In this document: positions 1 through 9,689 of the stretch, piece by piece
Position numbering within the stretch: the stretch's first letter is position 1
How the letters are laid out: each line of letters opens with the position of its first letter
Assembly (NCBI RefSeq): GCF_000420765.1
Contig: NZ_ATVO01000006.1
Span: forward strand, 248,001 to 312,000
Length of the DNA: 64,000 nt
Direction: 5' to 3'
From: Sandarakinorhabdus limnophila DSM 17366
Lineage (GTDB): Bacteria; Pseudomonadota; Alphaproteobacteria; Sphingomonadales; Sphingomonadaceae
The notes under the pieces: model-generated
What the model was told of the DNA's origin: nothing
Database searches by the model: none
What the model saw: only the letters and a program-made list of their open reading frames with translations
Position numbers and translations under genes: made by a program

Positions 1-225
1 AAGGGTGACGGCAACCCGGCCGCCGCACGGGTGCGCGACCACGGGGTGTGGATGGACGGCCAGGCCCGCGCCGCCGCCATCTATGACCGGTCAAAGCTTC
101 GCGCTGGTGACGTGGTGGCAGGCCCGGCGGTGATCACCGAAATGGATTCCACCACGCTCGTCCACAATGGCCACATTGCCAGCGTGGATGTTTTTGGCAA
201 TCTGCTGATCACACCGGAGAAATGA
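1..225 (+). CDS. Hydantoinase A / oxoprolinase subunit, C-terminal end (partial)
   Basis: The reading frame is open from the first base and stops at 223-225, so only the last 74 residues of the gene are present. The fragment contains 'GPAVITEMDSTTLV', which resembles the C-terminal barrel of the HyuA/N-methylhydantoinase A/acetone carboxylase beta family, where 'GPAII.e.dsTtvvp' is typical. It is followed by a hydantoinase B gene at 773-2665, the usual partner, with one small gene in between. HyuA and HyuB together perform ATP-dependent opening of cyclic amides such as 5-oxoproline, or carboxylation of ketones; the substrate cannot be told from this fragment. The stop overlaps the next start in an ATGA arrangement, indicating translational coupling. 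Confidence 0.85.
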   Translation, partial: KGDGNPAAARVRDHGVWMDGQARAAAIYDRSKLRAGDVVAGPAVITEMDSTTLVHNGHIASVDVFGNLLITPEK

Positions 226-761
226 TGAGCTCCCTTCATCATCCCGCCATCGCCAGCGGCCTGCTGCTTGCAACGATGGCCAGCCCAGCACAAGCCGCCG
301 TCATCAAGTCGGCGCCTGATGGCTTTGTGTCGGAAAGTTCAGCCGTCATTGGCGTAAAGCCAGCGCGGATGTGGCGGGCGCTGACCAATTGGTCGAACTG
401 GTGGGACAAGGCCCACAGCTACAGCGGCAAGGCCGAAGCCATCCATCTCGATCCGCGCGGCGGCGGCCTGCTGCTGGAACGCTGGGATAAGAACAGCGTG
501 AAGCATGCCGTCGTGCTGAGCGCGGTGGCGCCATCGTCGCTGCGCATGTCGGGTGGCTTTGGCCCGCTGCAGGCGCTGCCGGTGAACGCCATCCTGGAAT
601 TCAGCCTGCGCGGCGAAGGCTCCGACACACGATTGACGATGACCTATCGCGTTGCCGGCACCGCAGCGAACAATCTGGATACGCTCGCCGTGCCAGAGGA
701 CAACGTGATGAGCGAAGGATTCAGCCGGCTGCTGAATTACGCCGCGACCGGCAAGCCCTGA
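222..761 (+). CDS. Exported SRPBCC (START-like) domain protein
   Basis: A 179-residue protein starting with a signal peptide of about 25 residues (hydrophobic 'SGLLLATMASPAQA', then cleavage near AQA-A). The mature part looks like the SRPBCC/AHSA1 ligand-binding fold: an N-terminal strand followed by 'VWRALTNWSNWW'-like sequence (here 'MWRALTNWSNWWDKA'), a central 'GGGLLLERW' and a late 'LTMTYRVAG' strand. These domains bind hydrophobic ligands in a deep cavity. The start overlaps the hydantoinase A stop (ATGA), and the hydantoinase B gene begins 11 bases downstream, so it is part of that operon. An exported member inside a cytoplasmic enzyme operon is unusual; its role is unknown and may be substrate sensing or binding. 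Confidence 0.75.
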   Translation: MMSSLHHPAIASGLLLATMASPAQAAVIKSAPDGFVSESSAVIGVKPARMWRALTNWSNWWDKAHSYSGKAEAIHLDPRGGGLLLERWDKNSVKHAVVLSAVAPSSLRMSGGFGPLQALPVNAILEFSLRGEGSDTRLTMTYRVAGTAANNLDTLAVPEDNVMSEGFSRLLNYAATGKP

Positions 762-772
762 AGGACCGCACC

Positions 773-2665
773 ATGCCCGCCCGTATCATTGAGACCAATC
801 CGCGCCCCTTTAAGGCCAAGACCATCGATCCGGTCACGCTTGATATAATCGAGAACGCACTGCGCAATGCCCGTATCGAGATGGACGCCACCCTGGTGCG
901 CACCGCGATGTCGCCGGGTATTCGCGAACAGGGCGATGCCTTCCCGATGATCGCCAACCCGGCGGGCAAGATGATCGTTGGCCAGTTCGGCAGCTTTATT
1001 GATGGCTTCCTGCGCGGCTGGGATGGCAGCATCGAGGAAGGCGACATGATCTTCCTGTCTGACCCCTACAGCTGTGAAGGCGCGATCAGCCACAGCAACG
1101 ATTGGCTGGTTCTGCTGCCGGTGTATCGCAGTGGGCGCCTGATCGCGTGGACGGCAATGTTCGGCCACCAAAGCGACATTGGCGGCAAGGTCGCCGGTTC
1201 CATGCCGATCGACGCCCGCGCCATATTCGAGGAAGGCGTGCGCATCCCGCCGGTGAAAATCTGGCGCAAGGGCGAGTATAATGAGGATCTGATCAAGCTG
1301 GTCATGCACCAGACCCGCAAGCCTGATTGGTGCGCGGCCGATTTGAATGCGCTGATCGCCTCCTGCCGAGTCGCCGCGCGGCGCATCGACGAAATGTGCG
1401 CGCGTTTCGGCGAGGACGACGTGGTGGCGGCGATGGACCAGCTTTTGGCCCGCAATCACCGCGCCATGAAGGCGCTGATCGCCACCTCCGTCTCCACCGA
1501 CAAGGTGAGCTTTGAGGATTATGTTTGCGACGATGGCGTGGGCTATGGCCCCTACAAGATAAAGTGCACCATGCAGCGCGTGGGCGACAAGGTGGTGCTG
1601 GATTTCGATGGCACCGATCCGCAGAGTGACGCGGCGATCAATTTCTATCTCAATGAGAACATGTTCAAGATGTTCTTCGGCATCTATATGATCATGGTTT
1701 TCGATCCGCAGATCATGTTCAACGATGGCTTCTACGACCTGATCGAGGTGAAGATCCCCGAAGGCTCGCTGTTGAAGCCGCGTTACCCGGCGGCGCTGTC
1801 GGGCCGCACCCACGCTCTGGGCCGCATCTTCGATTTGCTGGGCGCGTTGCTCGGCCAGCGCACGCCGGAATTCCTATGCGCGGCTGGATTCTCCTCGTCG
1901 CCGCACCTGATGTATTCCGGGCGTGACCAGCGGCCGGGCAAGAACGGCGAGTGGTTCCAGCTGTTCCAGATCGGTTTCGGCGGCATTCCCGGCAAGCCGT
2001 TCGGCGATGGCCCGGATGGCCATTCGCTGTGGCCGGGTTTCACCAACGTGCCCAACGAGTTCCTCGAACGCTATTTCCCGCTGCGCATCGAGCGTTATGA
2101 AGCCTTGGCGGATACCGGCGGCGCCGGCCTGAACCGTGGCGGCAACGGCATCCTGATGAGCTACCGTTTCCTGAGCGCCGGCAGTGTTTCGATCCACGAT
2201 GATCGCTGGTTCACTTACCCCTGGGGCGTGAACGGCGGCGCGCCGGGGAGCCGCGCCCGCAAGATCCTGGAAAAGGCCGATGGCACCCAGACGATTGTTG
2301 CCAACAAGCTCGACAGCCTCGATGTCGATGCTGGCGATCAACTCCACTTCATCACTTGGGGTGGCGGCGGCTGGGGCAACCCGCTGGAGCGTGATCCGGC
2401 GCTGGTTGGCCTCGAAATCCGCCAGGGGCTGGTGAGCGAAGCCGGCGCGAGGGCCTATGGTGTGGTGGCCGACGCAGAAGGCCGGGTGGACGCAGCAGCC
2501 ACTTCAGCCCTGCGTGCTGAACTGGCCGCCGCTCAGCCTGCTGAACCGGCGATCTTCAATCGTGGCGGCACGGTAGGCGAGCTGCGCGCGGCATGCGAGG
2601 CCGAAACCGGCCTGCCTGCGCCCAGGCAGCCGGTGTGGCACCACTTGGCCATCGCGGCCGAATAA
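773..2665 (+). CDS. Hydantoinase B / oxoprolinase family protein
   Basis: A 630-residue protein of the HyuB family (N-methylhydantoinase B, acetone or acetophenone carboxylase alpha-like). Family features seen are the early 'DPVTLDIIENALRNARIEMD' region, 'MSPGIREQGDAF', 'FLSDPYSCEGAISHSNDW' (the metal/substrate region, with a canonical 'NDP...G..H..D'), 'GHQSDIGGKVAGSMP', and a glycine-rich C-terminal 'GAGLNRGGNGI'. The length is slightly above the usual 500-600 residues. It pairs with the hydantoinase A fragment upstream. A CoA-transferase gene follows after 9 bases, which suggests that the ring-opened or carboxylated product is activated as a CoA thioester. The start follows a GGA ribosome-binding core 9 bases upstream. 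Confidence 0.9.
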   Translation: MPARIIETNPRPFKAKTIDPVTLDIIENALRNARIEMDATLVRTAMSPGIREQGDAFPMIANPAGKMIVGQFGSFIDGFLRGWDGSIEEGDMIFLSDPYSCEGAISHSNDWLVLLPVYRSGRLIAWTAMFGHQSDIGGKVAGSMPIDARAIFEEGVRIPPVKIWRKGEYNEDLIKLVMHQTRKPDWCAADLNALIASCRVAARRIDEMCARFGEDDVVAAMDQLLARNHRAMKALIATSVSTDKVSFEDYVCDDGVGYGPYKIKCTMQRVGDKVVLDFDGTDPQSDAAINFYLNENMFKMFFGIYMIMVFDPQIMFNDGFYDLIEVKIPEGSLLKPRYPAALSGRTHALGRIFDLLGALLGQRTPEFLCAAGFSSSPHLMYSGRDQRPGKNGEWFQLFQIGFGGIPGKPFGDGPDGHSLWPGFTNVPNEFLERYFPLRIERYEALADTGGAGLNRGGNGILMSYRFLSAGSVSIHDDRWFTYPWGVNGGAPGSRARKILEKADGTQTIVANKLDSLDVDAGDQLHFITWGGGGWGNPLERDPALVGLEIRQGLVSEAGARAYGVVADAEGRVDAAATSALRAELAAAQPAEPAIFNRGGTVGELRAACEAETGLPAPRQPVWHHLAIAAE

Positions 2666-2674
2666 GGACCAGCG

Positions 2675-3871
2675 ATGATCGTTGAGAATAACGGCCCCCT
2701 CGCGGGCGTCAAAGTCGTGGAAATGGGCCAGCTTATTGCCGGGCCGTTCTGCGGGCAATTGCTGGGCGACATGGGCGCCGACGTTATCAAGCTGGAACCA
2801 CCTGGTCAGGGCGATCCGATGCGGGTATGGGGCCGCGGTGACTACCCGCTGTGGTGGGAAGTTGTAGCCCGCAACAAGCGCGCCGTTTCGTGCAATTTGC
2901 GCGAGAGGGAAGGCCAAGCGCTGGCCCGCCGCCTGATCGGCAAGGCCGACATACTTATCGAGAATTTCCGCCCAGGCACGCTGGAGAAATGGGGCTTATC
3001 ACCCGAAACCCTGATGGCCGACAACCCTGGCCTGATCATCGTGCGCGTGTCGGGCTATGGCCAATCCGGCCCCTATTCGGCCCGCGCCGGCTTTGGCGGG
3101 ATCGGCGAGGCGATGGGCGGCTGGCGGGCCATTGTCGGTGATCCGGATCGGCCACCCAGCCGCATGGGCGTCTCGATCGGGGATTCGCTGGCCGCTACTT
3201 ACGGCGCTATGGGCGCGCTGGCCGCGCTGAACCACCGCCACGCCACTGGCAAGGGCCAGATCGTCGATTCCGCCCTTTATGAGGCCGTGCTGCAGGTAAT
3301 GGAAAGCCTCGTGCCGGAGTATGTTGCCTCGGGCTATGTGCGCGAACGCTCTGGCTCCGTGCTACCGGGCATTGCGCCATCCAACGTCTATCCGTGCAAG
3401 GACGGCGAATATCTGATCGGCGCCAATCAAGACACGGTGTTCGGTCGGCTTTGCGACGCGATGGGCCGGCCCGAGCTGGCCAAGGATCCGCGCTATGTGA
3501 ACCATGTCGCGCGCGGAAAGCACCAGGAAGAACTGGACGCCCTGATCGGCGACTGGACAAAAACACTGACCATCGCCGAGCTGGAAGACAAGATGGTGGC
3601 AGCCGGCGTACCGGCCGGTCGCCTCTATCGCCCGCAGGACATGCTGGACGATCCGCATTTCCAGGCCCGCGAAGCCATTATCGGCGTGCCGCACCCGCGC
3701 TGGGGCGAGGTGAAGATGCAGAATGTCTTTCCCAAGCTGTCGGCCACGCCAGGCAGCGTCCGCCGCCGCGCGCCCGAAACGATCGGGCAAGACAATGCGG
3801 ACGTGTACGGCGAGATGCTGGGCCTTGACGAAGCGGCGCTGGCCGAACTGCAGGCCCGCGGCATCATCTGA
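2675..3871 (+). CDS. CaiB/BaiF family (class III) CoA-transferase
   Basis: A 398-residue class III CoA-transferase. It opens with the family signature 'GPLAGVKVVEMGQLIAGPFC' followed by 'LGDMGADVIKLEPP' and 'GDPMR'. 'NKRAVSCNLR' and 'ADILIENFRPGTLEKWGL' are also typical. The catalytic aspartate that forms the acyl anhydride is visible as D170 in 'VSIGDSLAATYG'. These enzymes move CoA between carboxylic acids in the cytoplasm. The ribosome-binding site AAGGA lies 8 bases before the start. It is the last gene of the operon with hydantoinase A/B and probably activates their product. Its 3' end overlaps the convergent GDT1 gene by 8 bases. Confidence 0.93.
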   Translation: MIVENNGPLAGVKVVEMGQLIAGPFCGQLLGDMGADVIKLEPPGQGDPMRVWGRGDYPLWWEVVARNKRAVSCNLREREGQALARRLIGKADILIENFRPGTLEKWGLSPETLMADNPGLIIVRVSGYGQSGPYSARAGFGGIGEAMGGWRAIVGDPDRPPSRMGVSIGDSLAATYGAMGALAALNHRHATGKGQIVDSALYEAVLQVMESLVPEYVASGYVRERSGSVLPGIAPSNVYPCKDGEYLIGANQDTVFGRLCDAMGRPELAKDPRYVNHVARGKHQEELDALIGDWTKTLTIAELEDKMVAAGVPAGRLYRPQDMLDDPHFQAREAIIGVPHPRWGEVKMQNVFPKLSATPGSVRRRAPETIGQDNADVYGEMLGLDEAALAELQARGII

Positions 3872-4451
3872 CGAACTGCGGCCACAGCGCCGCCAGCATC
3901 ACCACACCGAGCAGCGCCAGCACGGCCGCCGCGGCCATGCGCACGGCCTTCAGCGGCACACGCGCCAACAGCTTGTCACCCAGCAGCACGGCCGGCACGT
4001 TGGCAATCATCATGCCCAGCGTGGTGCCGATGGTGACAGCCAGCACATCGTGGAACCGCGCGCCCAAGGCAATGGTGGCGATCTGGGTCTTGTCGCCGAT
4101 CTCCACGATGAAAAAGGCGACGGTCGTGGCCAAGAACGCCTGCGCACCGCTGGCAACGGCCGGCATGTCGTCCATCTTGTCGGGCACCAGCGTCCATGCG
4201 GCCATGGCGATGAAGCCCAGCGCCACCGCCAGCTGAAACCACGGCCCGGCCAGCCAATCAGCCAGCGTCGCCCCCGCCCAGGCAGCGAGCGCATGATTGG
4301 CAAGGGTGGCCACCAATATGCCGGCAATCACGCTGCCAGGCTTGCGAAAACGCGCCGCCAGCAAGAGAGCGAGCAGCATGGTCTTGTCGCCAATCTCGGC
4401 GAGAGCGACCAGCCCAGTAGCGGTGGCGATGATGGCAAGGCTGCTGCTCAT
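3864..4451 (-). CDS. TMEM165/GDT1 (UPF0016) family transporter
   Basis: 195 residues from the chosen start (a further upstream start at 4526 would add 25 non-hydrophobic residues and run into the neighbour's promoter). The protein has two homologous halves of three membrane segments. Each carries the diagnostic acidic motif E-x-G-D-K-T: 'EIGDKT' at residues 19-24 and again at 117-122. The family exchanges Mn2+ or Ca2+ for H+ in the inner membrane; bacterial members mostly export manganese. A GAGG sequence sits just before the start. I saw no yybP-ykoY (Mn) riboswitch in the 77 bases separating it from the divergent protease gene. Confidence 0.93.
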   Translation of the reverse strand: MSSSLAIIATATGLVALAEIGDKTMLLALLLAARFRKPGSVIAGILVATLANHALAAWAGATLADWLAGPWFQLAVALGFIAMAAWTLVPDKMDDMPAVASGAQAFLATTVAFFIVEIGDKTQIATIALGARFHDVLAVTIGTTLGMMIANVPAVLLGDKLLARVPLKAVRMAAAAVLALLGVVMLAALWPQFVR

Positions 4452-4528
4452 CGCCTCGGCATAGGCATTCGGCGTCGCTTTGCAATCGGTCCCTTGCACC
4501 GCCACCGTATCAGGCAGACAATGCACTC

Positions 4529-5455
4529 ATGTCCGTGTTGACCCTTTTGCTGGCCGCTGCTGCCGCCAGCGTGACACCGCCGGCCGCCTCCGTCCCTGGC
4601 CAACCGCTGATTGCGCCGGCCATCATCGACAACAATCTCGAAATCCTAGGCGACGCGCTGGAAGCCGAACAGCTGAAAAAGCGCATATTTGTTGACGTGA
4701 AGGTGAACGGCATCGGGCCGCACCGCTTCCTCGTCGATTCCGGCGCCGATCGTTCGGTGGTCAGCGATGGACTGGCGGCCCGATTAAACCTGCCGGCTGG
4801 CGAGTCGGTGCGCCTGCAAGGCATGGCCGGCGCCGTCAGTGTCGGCACGGTCGAGGTGGCCATGCTCACCATCGGCAAGTCGGAAATCGGCCCGATCAAT
4901 GCGCCGGCGCTGTCGGCACGCCATCTGGGCGCCGATGGCTTGATCGGCATCGACGCGCTGGCCGATCAACGGCTGTTGCTGGATTTCGACAAGCGCACCA
5001 TCACGGTGCAAGACTCGCGCACGCCCTTTGCCGCCAATGACCAGGAAATTGTGGTCACCGCGCGTCGCCGCAAGGGCCAGTTGATCATCACCCAGGCATC
5101 GATCGGCAATCGCGCGGTATTCGCAGTGATCGATACCGGCAGTGAAGTTACCCTGGGCAACAGGGCCCTGCGGGAGCGGCTTTATGGCACCCGCCGGCCC
5201 GAAAAGATGTTCGATATCGAGCTGCTGTCCGTCACCGGGCAGGTGTTGAAAGCCGAAGCCATAGTGCTCAACAACGTGCGGATCGGCGGGCTTATCCTCA
5301 ACAATGTCGTGGTGGCCTTTGCCGATGCGCCGCCCTTCGCGCTGTTCGGCCTGAGCACCCAGCCAGCGATCTTCCTGGGATCGGATCTTCTGTCCAGCTT
5401 CCGCCGCGTTGCACTGGATTTCGGCAACCGCAAGGTGCGCTTCACGATGAGGTGA
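4529..5455 (+). CDS. Exported retropepsin-like aspartyl protease
   Basis: 308 residues with a short N-terminal hydrophobic export signal ('LTLLLAAAAASV'). There are two retropepsin-type half-sites: 'FLVDSGADRSVVS' with catalytic D70 and 'VIDTGSEVTLG' with D202. Having both aspartates in one chain means a single polypeptide could form a full pepsin-like active site, unlike dimeric retropepsins. Each half continues with a hydrophobic-hydrophobic-glycine segment of the flap/psi loop ('DGLIGIDALAD', 'FLGSDLLSSF'). Predicted location is the periplasm. It is divergent from the GDT1 gene, with 77 bases between the chosen starts. The substrate is unknown. Confidence 0.85.
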   Translation: MSVLTLLLAAAAASVTPPAASVPGQPLIAPAIIDNNLEILGDALEAEQLKKRIFVDVKVNGIGPHRFLVDSGADRSVVSDGLAARLNLPAGESVRLQGMAGAVSVGTVEVAMLTIGKSEIGPINAPALSARHLGADGLIGIDALADQRLLLDFDKRTITVQDSRTPFAANDQEIVVTARRRKGQLIITQASIGNRAVFAVIDTGSEVTLGNRALRERLYGTRRPEKMFDIELLSVTGQVLKAEAIVLNNVRIGGLILNNVVVAFADAPPFALFGLSTQPAIFLGSDLLSSFRRVALDFGNRKVRFTMR

Positions 5456-5474
5456 AGCGCACGTTGTGCCGATA

Positions 5475-5888
5475 TCAATCCTGAAACGTGTTGACGGCCA
5501 GTCGCTGGAACTGGCTCTGGCAGCCCGCTTCCACAAGCGTCATGCCCAGCGCCTCCACGTCCGTGGGCGCCGCCACTTGTTTCAGATTCAGCGTCACCGG
5601 CGTCTTGCCGCCACTGATCTTCAGCGCACCCACCTTGCCAGACACTTCGGCCGGCAGATCGGCCAGCGCGCACGGGCTGCGTTCGATATCGCCATCAACG
5701 ATCAACCGGCTGGGCTGGGTAAACTGCGGCCGGCGCGATGGATCGATTTCCTCTCGGGTCGGCGCCCCCGTGACGCTCACCTGCGCCTGCGCACCTGAGG
5801 CTGCAACGATGATTGCCATCCCGGTTGCCAACAGGCCACGACGGAAAACCGGCGTGAGCGCCGCCGCTGGCAAGCCCATATCCATCAT
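5475..5888 (-). CDS. Small exported protein of unknown function, possibly a truncated gene
   Basis: 137 residues with a signal peptide ('GLLATGMAIIVAASGAQAQ'). The mature start 'VTGAPTREEIDPSRRP' resembles the region just after the signal peptide in sphingomonad ShlB/FhaC-type two-partner secretion proteins, which then continue for more than 400 residues with POTRA and barrel domains. Here the frame ends only 19 bases from the end of the convergent protease gene, and the remaining sequence does not clearly follow that family. It could be a 5' remnant of a secretion-protein gene or a genuine small secreted protein. The very AT-rich 5935-5995 stretch upstream probably holds its promoter. I do not recognise a function. 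Confidence 0.5.
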   Translation of the reverse strand: MMDMGLPAAALTPVFRRGLLATGMAIIVAASGAQAQVSVTGAPTREEIDPSRRPQFTQPSRLIVDGDIERSPCALADLPAEVSGKVGALKISGGKTPVTLNLKQVAAPTDVEALGMTLVEAGCQSQFQRLAVNTFQD

Positions 5889-6174
5889 TAACGCTTCCCC
5901 CGCGACAACAGCACAGGTGCGACCCGTTCATGTTGTGGAATTAATTAACCCGATTCAACCCAAAATAATATATAATTTTATGGTTCATTTACGCATGTGA
6001 CTCGACACTGTTGCAGGCCAGCAGCGGCTGCGGCGCAACCCGGTTGGCATCGAGCCCCATAGGCGGGATTTCACGTCGTCCTGACGGAAGAAATCCACTC
6101 CGTACCGCCGGCCGCTGCCTCGAAGGCGGCATCGGGCCCCACAGCTGCAAGAATTGCAGAACTGAAGTTCAAGC

Positions 6175-8052
6175 TCAGCGGCGGCGCGGACTACAGCCAC
6201 CGCGACCGGCATTGCGGCCACCGCCGCCTTCCTCGAACAGTGCGGCGAGACTGTCGATGATGGTGCCGCCCAGTTGTTCGGCATCCATGATGGTGACGGC
6301 GCGGCGATAATAACGCGTCACGTCATGGCCGATGCCGATGGCGATCAGTTCGACCGGGCTCTTGGTCTCGATGTGGCGGATCACGGCGCGCAGGTGGCGC
6401 TCCAGATAATTGCCGCTGTTCACCGAAAGGGTGGAATCATCGACCGGCGCGCCATCGGAAATCACCATCAGGATGCGGCGGTCTTCGTTGCGGGCCACCA
6501 ACCGGTCGTGCGCCCACAACAGCGCCTCGCCGTCGATATTCTCTTTCAGCAAGCCTTCGCGCATCATCAGGCCCAGATTCTTGCGCGCGCGCCGCCACGG
6601 CGCATCGGCCTGCTTGTAGACGATATGGCGCAAGTCGTTCAGGCGCCCCGGCTTGGCCGGACGGCCCGCCTGCAGCCACGCTTCGCGGCTCTGCCCGCCC
6701 TTCCAGGCACGGGTGGTGAAGCCGAGGATTTCGGTCTTCACGGCGCAGCGCTCCAGCGTGCGCGCCAGGATGTCAGCGCAGATGGCGGCGATGGAGATCG
6801 GCCGGCCGCGCATGGAGCCACTGTTGTCGATCAGCAGCGTCACCACCGTGTCGCGGAACTGGGTGTCGCGCTCGATCTTGTAGCTGAGGGCATGGGCCGG
6901 ATTGGTGACGATGCGCACCAGCCGGGCAGCGTCCAAAATGCCTTCTTCCTGATCGAAATCCCAGCTGCGGTTCTGCTGGGCCATCAGGCGGCGCTGCAGG
7001 CGGTTCGCCAGCTTGGTCACCGCCGATTGCAGCGGGATCAGTTGCTGATCGAGATAGGCGCGCAGACGGGTCAGTTCCTCGTCGTCGCACAGCTCGGCAG
7101 CCCCCACCACTTCGTCATGCTTGGTGGAATAGGCCTTGTACTCGAAATCCGGCGGCAGATCGGAAAGCGGCATGTTGGGCCGCCACGGCATCATGCCGTC
7201 CTGACCCTCTTCGCCCATTTCTGCGTCCGACACCTGATCGGTGTCCATCTCGACTTCGCGTTGCTCGGCGCCCTCGGGCGCGTCCGACGAATCCTCGGAA
7301 CGGGTTTCGGTGGACTGGTCCTGGCCGCCGCCGTCGTCCTGTTCCTGATCTTCGCTGTCTTCGCCGGGCTGTTCTTCCTGGTCCTGCCCGTCGCTTTCCT
7401 CGGTCTCGTCGCTGGCCTCGTCGGGATCGGCGCCCAGGCCCAGATCGGCGAGCACATGGCGGATCAGCTGCGCAAACGCCGCCTGATCATCCATGTTGGC
7501 AGCGAGCGCATCCAGATGCGTGCCGGCCTGCGCCTCGATATGGCCGCGCACCATGTCCACCGCCTGTTGTGCGGCGCGCGGCACGTCGGCACCGGTCAGC
7601 CGTTCGCGCACCATAAGGCTGATGGCGCTGGCCAGCGGCACTTCCTCAGCAGTGCGGGCGCGCACGATCGGATCGGTGCGCACGCGCATTTCGGTCATGC
7701 GGTCGAGGTTGCGCGCCACCCCGGCCATTTCGGCCGCGCCCAGGGCTTCAAAGCGCGCCTGTTCCAGCGCATTCCAGATGTCGCGCGCCAGCCCCGATTC
7801 CGGCTGCTCCGCCCCATGCAGTTTGGGATCGTGGAAGCGGCGTTTCAGCGCGAAACTGTCGGCCCAGCCGCGCACTTCAGCCACCTGTTCAGCCGGCAGG
7901 GCGCGGGCCGGCTGCGGCACCCGGGCCTGATCACCGAAACAGCCCGGCTTGTCGGCCGTATAGGCCAGCTCCATCCCCGGCGCATGGCCCAGCGCCCGCA
8001 TGGTCGCGGCCACCGCCTGGCGGAAATCCTCGATGGGGCTGGTTTCAGCCAT
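6175..8052 (-). CDS. cobT: Aerobic cobaltochelatase subunit CobT
   Basis: 625 residues, the usual CobT length. After an N-terminal helical region comes a very acidic low-complexity linker (roughly residues 205-285, rich in D, E and Q), the family hallmark. The C-terminal von Willebrand A domain follows, with a MIDAS motif '[13 protein letters not shown]' and a later '[11 protein letters not shown]'. CobT forms the AAA+/VWA co-chelatase with CobS and drives ATP-dependent cobalt insertion by CobN into hydrogenobyrinic acid a,c-diamide during aerobic B12 synthesis. It is 3 bases downstream of cobS, so one operon. No cobN is in this window. Confidence 0.95.
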   Translation of the reverse strand: MAETSPIEDFRQAVAATMRALGHAPGMELAYTADKPGCFGDQARVPQPARALPAEQVAEVRGWADSFALKRRFHDPKLHGAEQPESGLARDIWNALEQARFEALGAAEMAGVARNLDRMTEMRVRTDPIVRARTAEEVPLASAISLMVRERLTGADVPRAAQQAVDMVRGHIEAQAGTHLDALAANMDDQAAFAQLIRHVLADLGLGADPDEASDETEESDGQDQEEQPGEDSEDQEQDDGGGQDQSTETRSEDSSDAPEGAEQREVEMDTDQVSDAEMGEEGQDGMMPWRPNMPLSDLPPDFEYKAYSTKHDEVVGAAELCDDEELTRLRAYLDQQLIPLQSAVTKLANRLQRRLMAQQNRSWDFDQEEGILDAARLVRIVTNPAHALSYKIERDTQFRDTVVTLLIDNSGSMRGRPISIAAICADILARTLERCAVKTEILGFTTRAWKGGQSREAWLQAGRPAKPGRLNDLRHIVYKQADAPWRRARKNLGLMMREGLLKENIDGEALLWAHDRLVARNEDRRILMVISDGAPVDDSTLSVNSGNYLERHLRAVIRHIETKSPVELIAIGIGHDVTRYYRRAVTIMDAEQLGGTIIDSLAALFEEGGGGRNAGRGGCSPRRR

Positions 8053-8055
8053 TCC

Positions 8056-9051
8056 CTACTTCTTCGCCTTCACCGCGATGCTTTCCGGCAGATCCTCGCC
8101 GAACACGCGCTGATAATATTCTGCCACGATGCTGCGCTCGGCCTCGTCGCACTTGTTCAGGAACGACAGACGGAAGGCAAAGCCGACATTGTTGAAGATC
8201 ACCGCGTTCTGCGCCCAGGTGATCACCGTGCGCGGACTCATCACCGTGGAAATGTCACCGCCCATGAAGCCGGCGCGGGTCATGTCGGCCACGCGCACCA
8301 TGTTGGAAACCGTCTTGCGGCCGGCTTCGGTGTCGAATTCCTTCACCTTGGCCGTCACGATGGCACTTTCGGTGTGGTGCGGCAGGTAATTCAGCGTGGT
8401 GACGATGCTCCAGCGGTCCATCTGGCCCTGGTTGATCTGCTGGGTGCCATGATAGAGCCCAGTGGTGTCACCCAAACCCACGGTGTTGGCGGTGGCAAAC
8501 AGCCGGAACCATGGGTTGGGACGGATCACCCGGTTCTGATCGAGCAGGGTCAGCTTGCCTTCCACTTCCAGTACGCGCTGGATCACGAACATCACGTCCG
8601 GGCGGCCGGCGTCATATTCGTCGAACACCAGCGCCGTGGGGGTCTGCAGCGCCCACGGCAGCAGGCCTTCGCGGAATTCGGTCACCTGCGCGCCGTTCCT
8701 CAGCACGATGGCATCCTTGCCGATCAGATCGATGCGGCTGATGTGGCTGTCGAGGTTGATGCGCACGCACGGCCAGTTGAGGCGGGCGGCCACCTGCTCG
8801 ATATGGGTGGATTTGCCGGTGCCGTGATAGCCCTGCACCATCACGCGGCGGTTGAAGGCAAAGCCGGCAAGAATGGCCAGCGTGGTGTCTGGGTCGAACA
8901 CATAGGCCGGATCCAGATCCGGCACGCGATCATCCTTCACCGAAAAGGCTGGCACAGCCATATCGATATCGACGCCGAACACCTCACGGGCGTCCACCGT
9001 GGTGTCCGGCGCATTCATCGCCACCGGCGGGGTTTCGTGCATATCGCTCAC
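8056..9051 (-). CDS. cobS: Aerobic cobaltochelatase subunit CobS (AAA+ ATPase)
   Basis: 331 residues. A MoxR-type AAA+ ATPase: Walker A '[13 protein letters not shown]', Walker B '[14 protein letters not shown]', sensor-1 region '[13 protein letters not shown]'. The N-terminal part '[14 protein letters not shown]' is typical of CobS. It assembles hexameric rings with CobT to power cobalt chelation by CobN. It overlaps the upstream J-domain gene by 4 bases (ATGA), an arrangement (J-domain gene, cobS, cobT) often seen in alphaproteobacteria. I saw no cobalamin riboswitch upstream. Confidence 0.96.
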   Translation of the reverse strand: MSDMHETPPVAMNAPDTTVDAREVFGVDIDMAVPAFSVKDDRVPDLDPAYVFDPDTTLAILAGFAFNRRVMVQGYHGTGKSTHIEQVAARLNWPCVRINLDSHISRIDLIGKDAIVLRNGAQVTEFREGLLPWALQTPTALVFDEYDAGRPDVMFVIQRVLEVEGKLTLLDQNRVIRPNPWFRLFATANTVGLGDTTGLYHGTQQINQGQMDRWSIVTTLNYLPHHTESAIVTAKVKEFDTEAGRKTVSNMVRVADMTRAGFMGGDISTVMSPRTVITWAQNAVIFNNVGFAFRLSFLNKCDEAERSIVAEYYQRVFGEDLPESIAVKAKK

Positions 9052-9689
9052 GTGTTGTTCGACTCCGTATTGTATCCGGCTGCTGCCTTCAGGTGCGTAA
9101 AGGCGTTGACCACCGCCTGCAACTTCCCTTCGTGGCTTCTGTCCCCCCCATTGCTGTCAGGGTGGTAGCGGCGCACGAGCCCGCGATAGGTGCGGCGGAT
9201 GTCGGCCGCGGTGGCGTTGCGGTCAAGCCCCAGCGTGCCCAGCGCCTGGGCATCGCCCTTGTCGGCCCAGCGTCCGGGTGGTGAGCGTGACGGCCGCAGC
9301 GGTTCATCGAACAGCCCATGCGTATCGCCAAAAGTGAAGGCCATGCGGCCACCGCGCACCACATCCTTCTCCCACCCGGCCAGCGGCGATTGGGCAGCAT
9401 GGATTTCATCGGGCGAGAGGCCATCAAAATAATTGTAACCGGCGTTGAACGCCCGGACATGATCAAGGCACAGATACTGCCAGCCGCCAACATCGCCCGG
9501 CACCCGATTGGACCGCGGCGCCCGGAATTCGCCATTACCGGCACAACCCGGCCAGCCACAGGCCTGCGGCTCGGGGGTTTCCACCCGCCCGTGCCACCGG
9601 CTGTGGCGTGGTTGGCTCTGGCTTGAAATATCTGTCGTCCTTCTGTCTGCCCGGTCTATAACGGCCTCGACAGGAGACGATATGGGCAA
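9048..9689 (-). CDS. J-domain (DnaJ-like) protein upstream of cobS
   Basis: 213 residues with a C-terminal J-domain (about residues 150-212): '[20 protein letters not shown]', then the essential HPD tripeptide in '[11 protein letters not shown]'. The N-terminal half has paired cysteines ('ACGWPGCAG', '[11 protein letters not shown]') and the conserved '[15 protein letters not shown]'. It presumably recruits DnaK, perhaps for assembly of the cobaltochelatase encoded next to it. The start is uncertain. The only clear start codon is a TTG at 9687-9689, which overlaps the divergent bolA start by 8 bases; no ATG or GTG in frame precedes the conserved '[11 protein letters not shown]' region. Confidence 0.85.
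   Translation of the reverse strand: MPISSPVEAVIDRADRRTTDISSQSQPRHSRWHGRVETPEPQACGWPGCAGNGEFRAPRSNRVPGDVGGWQYLCLDHVRAFNAGYNYFDGLSPDEIHAAQSPLAGWEKDVVRGGRMAFTFGDTHGLFDEPLRPSRSPPGRWADKGDAQALGTLGLDRNATAADIRRTYRGLVRRYHPDSNGGDRSHEGKLQAVVNAFTHLKAAAGYNTESNNT

Noticed and set aside
8053-9060. Possible cobalamin riboswitch near cobS/cobT
   Set aside because: I looked for the B12-box core near the cob genes and the TonB receptors and found nothing convincing.
6274-9168. A 964-residue open frame on the plus strand
   Set aside because: It is antisense to cobT, cobS and part of the J-domain gene. GC-rich third positions keep the shadow frame open; the His/Gln/Ala-rich translation has no domain character.
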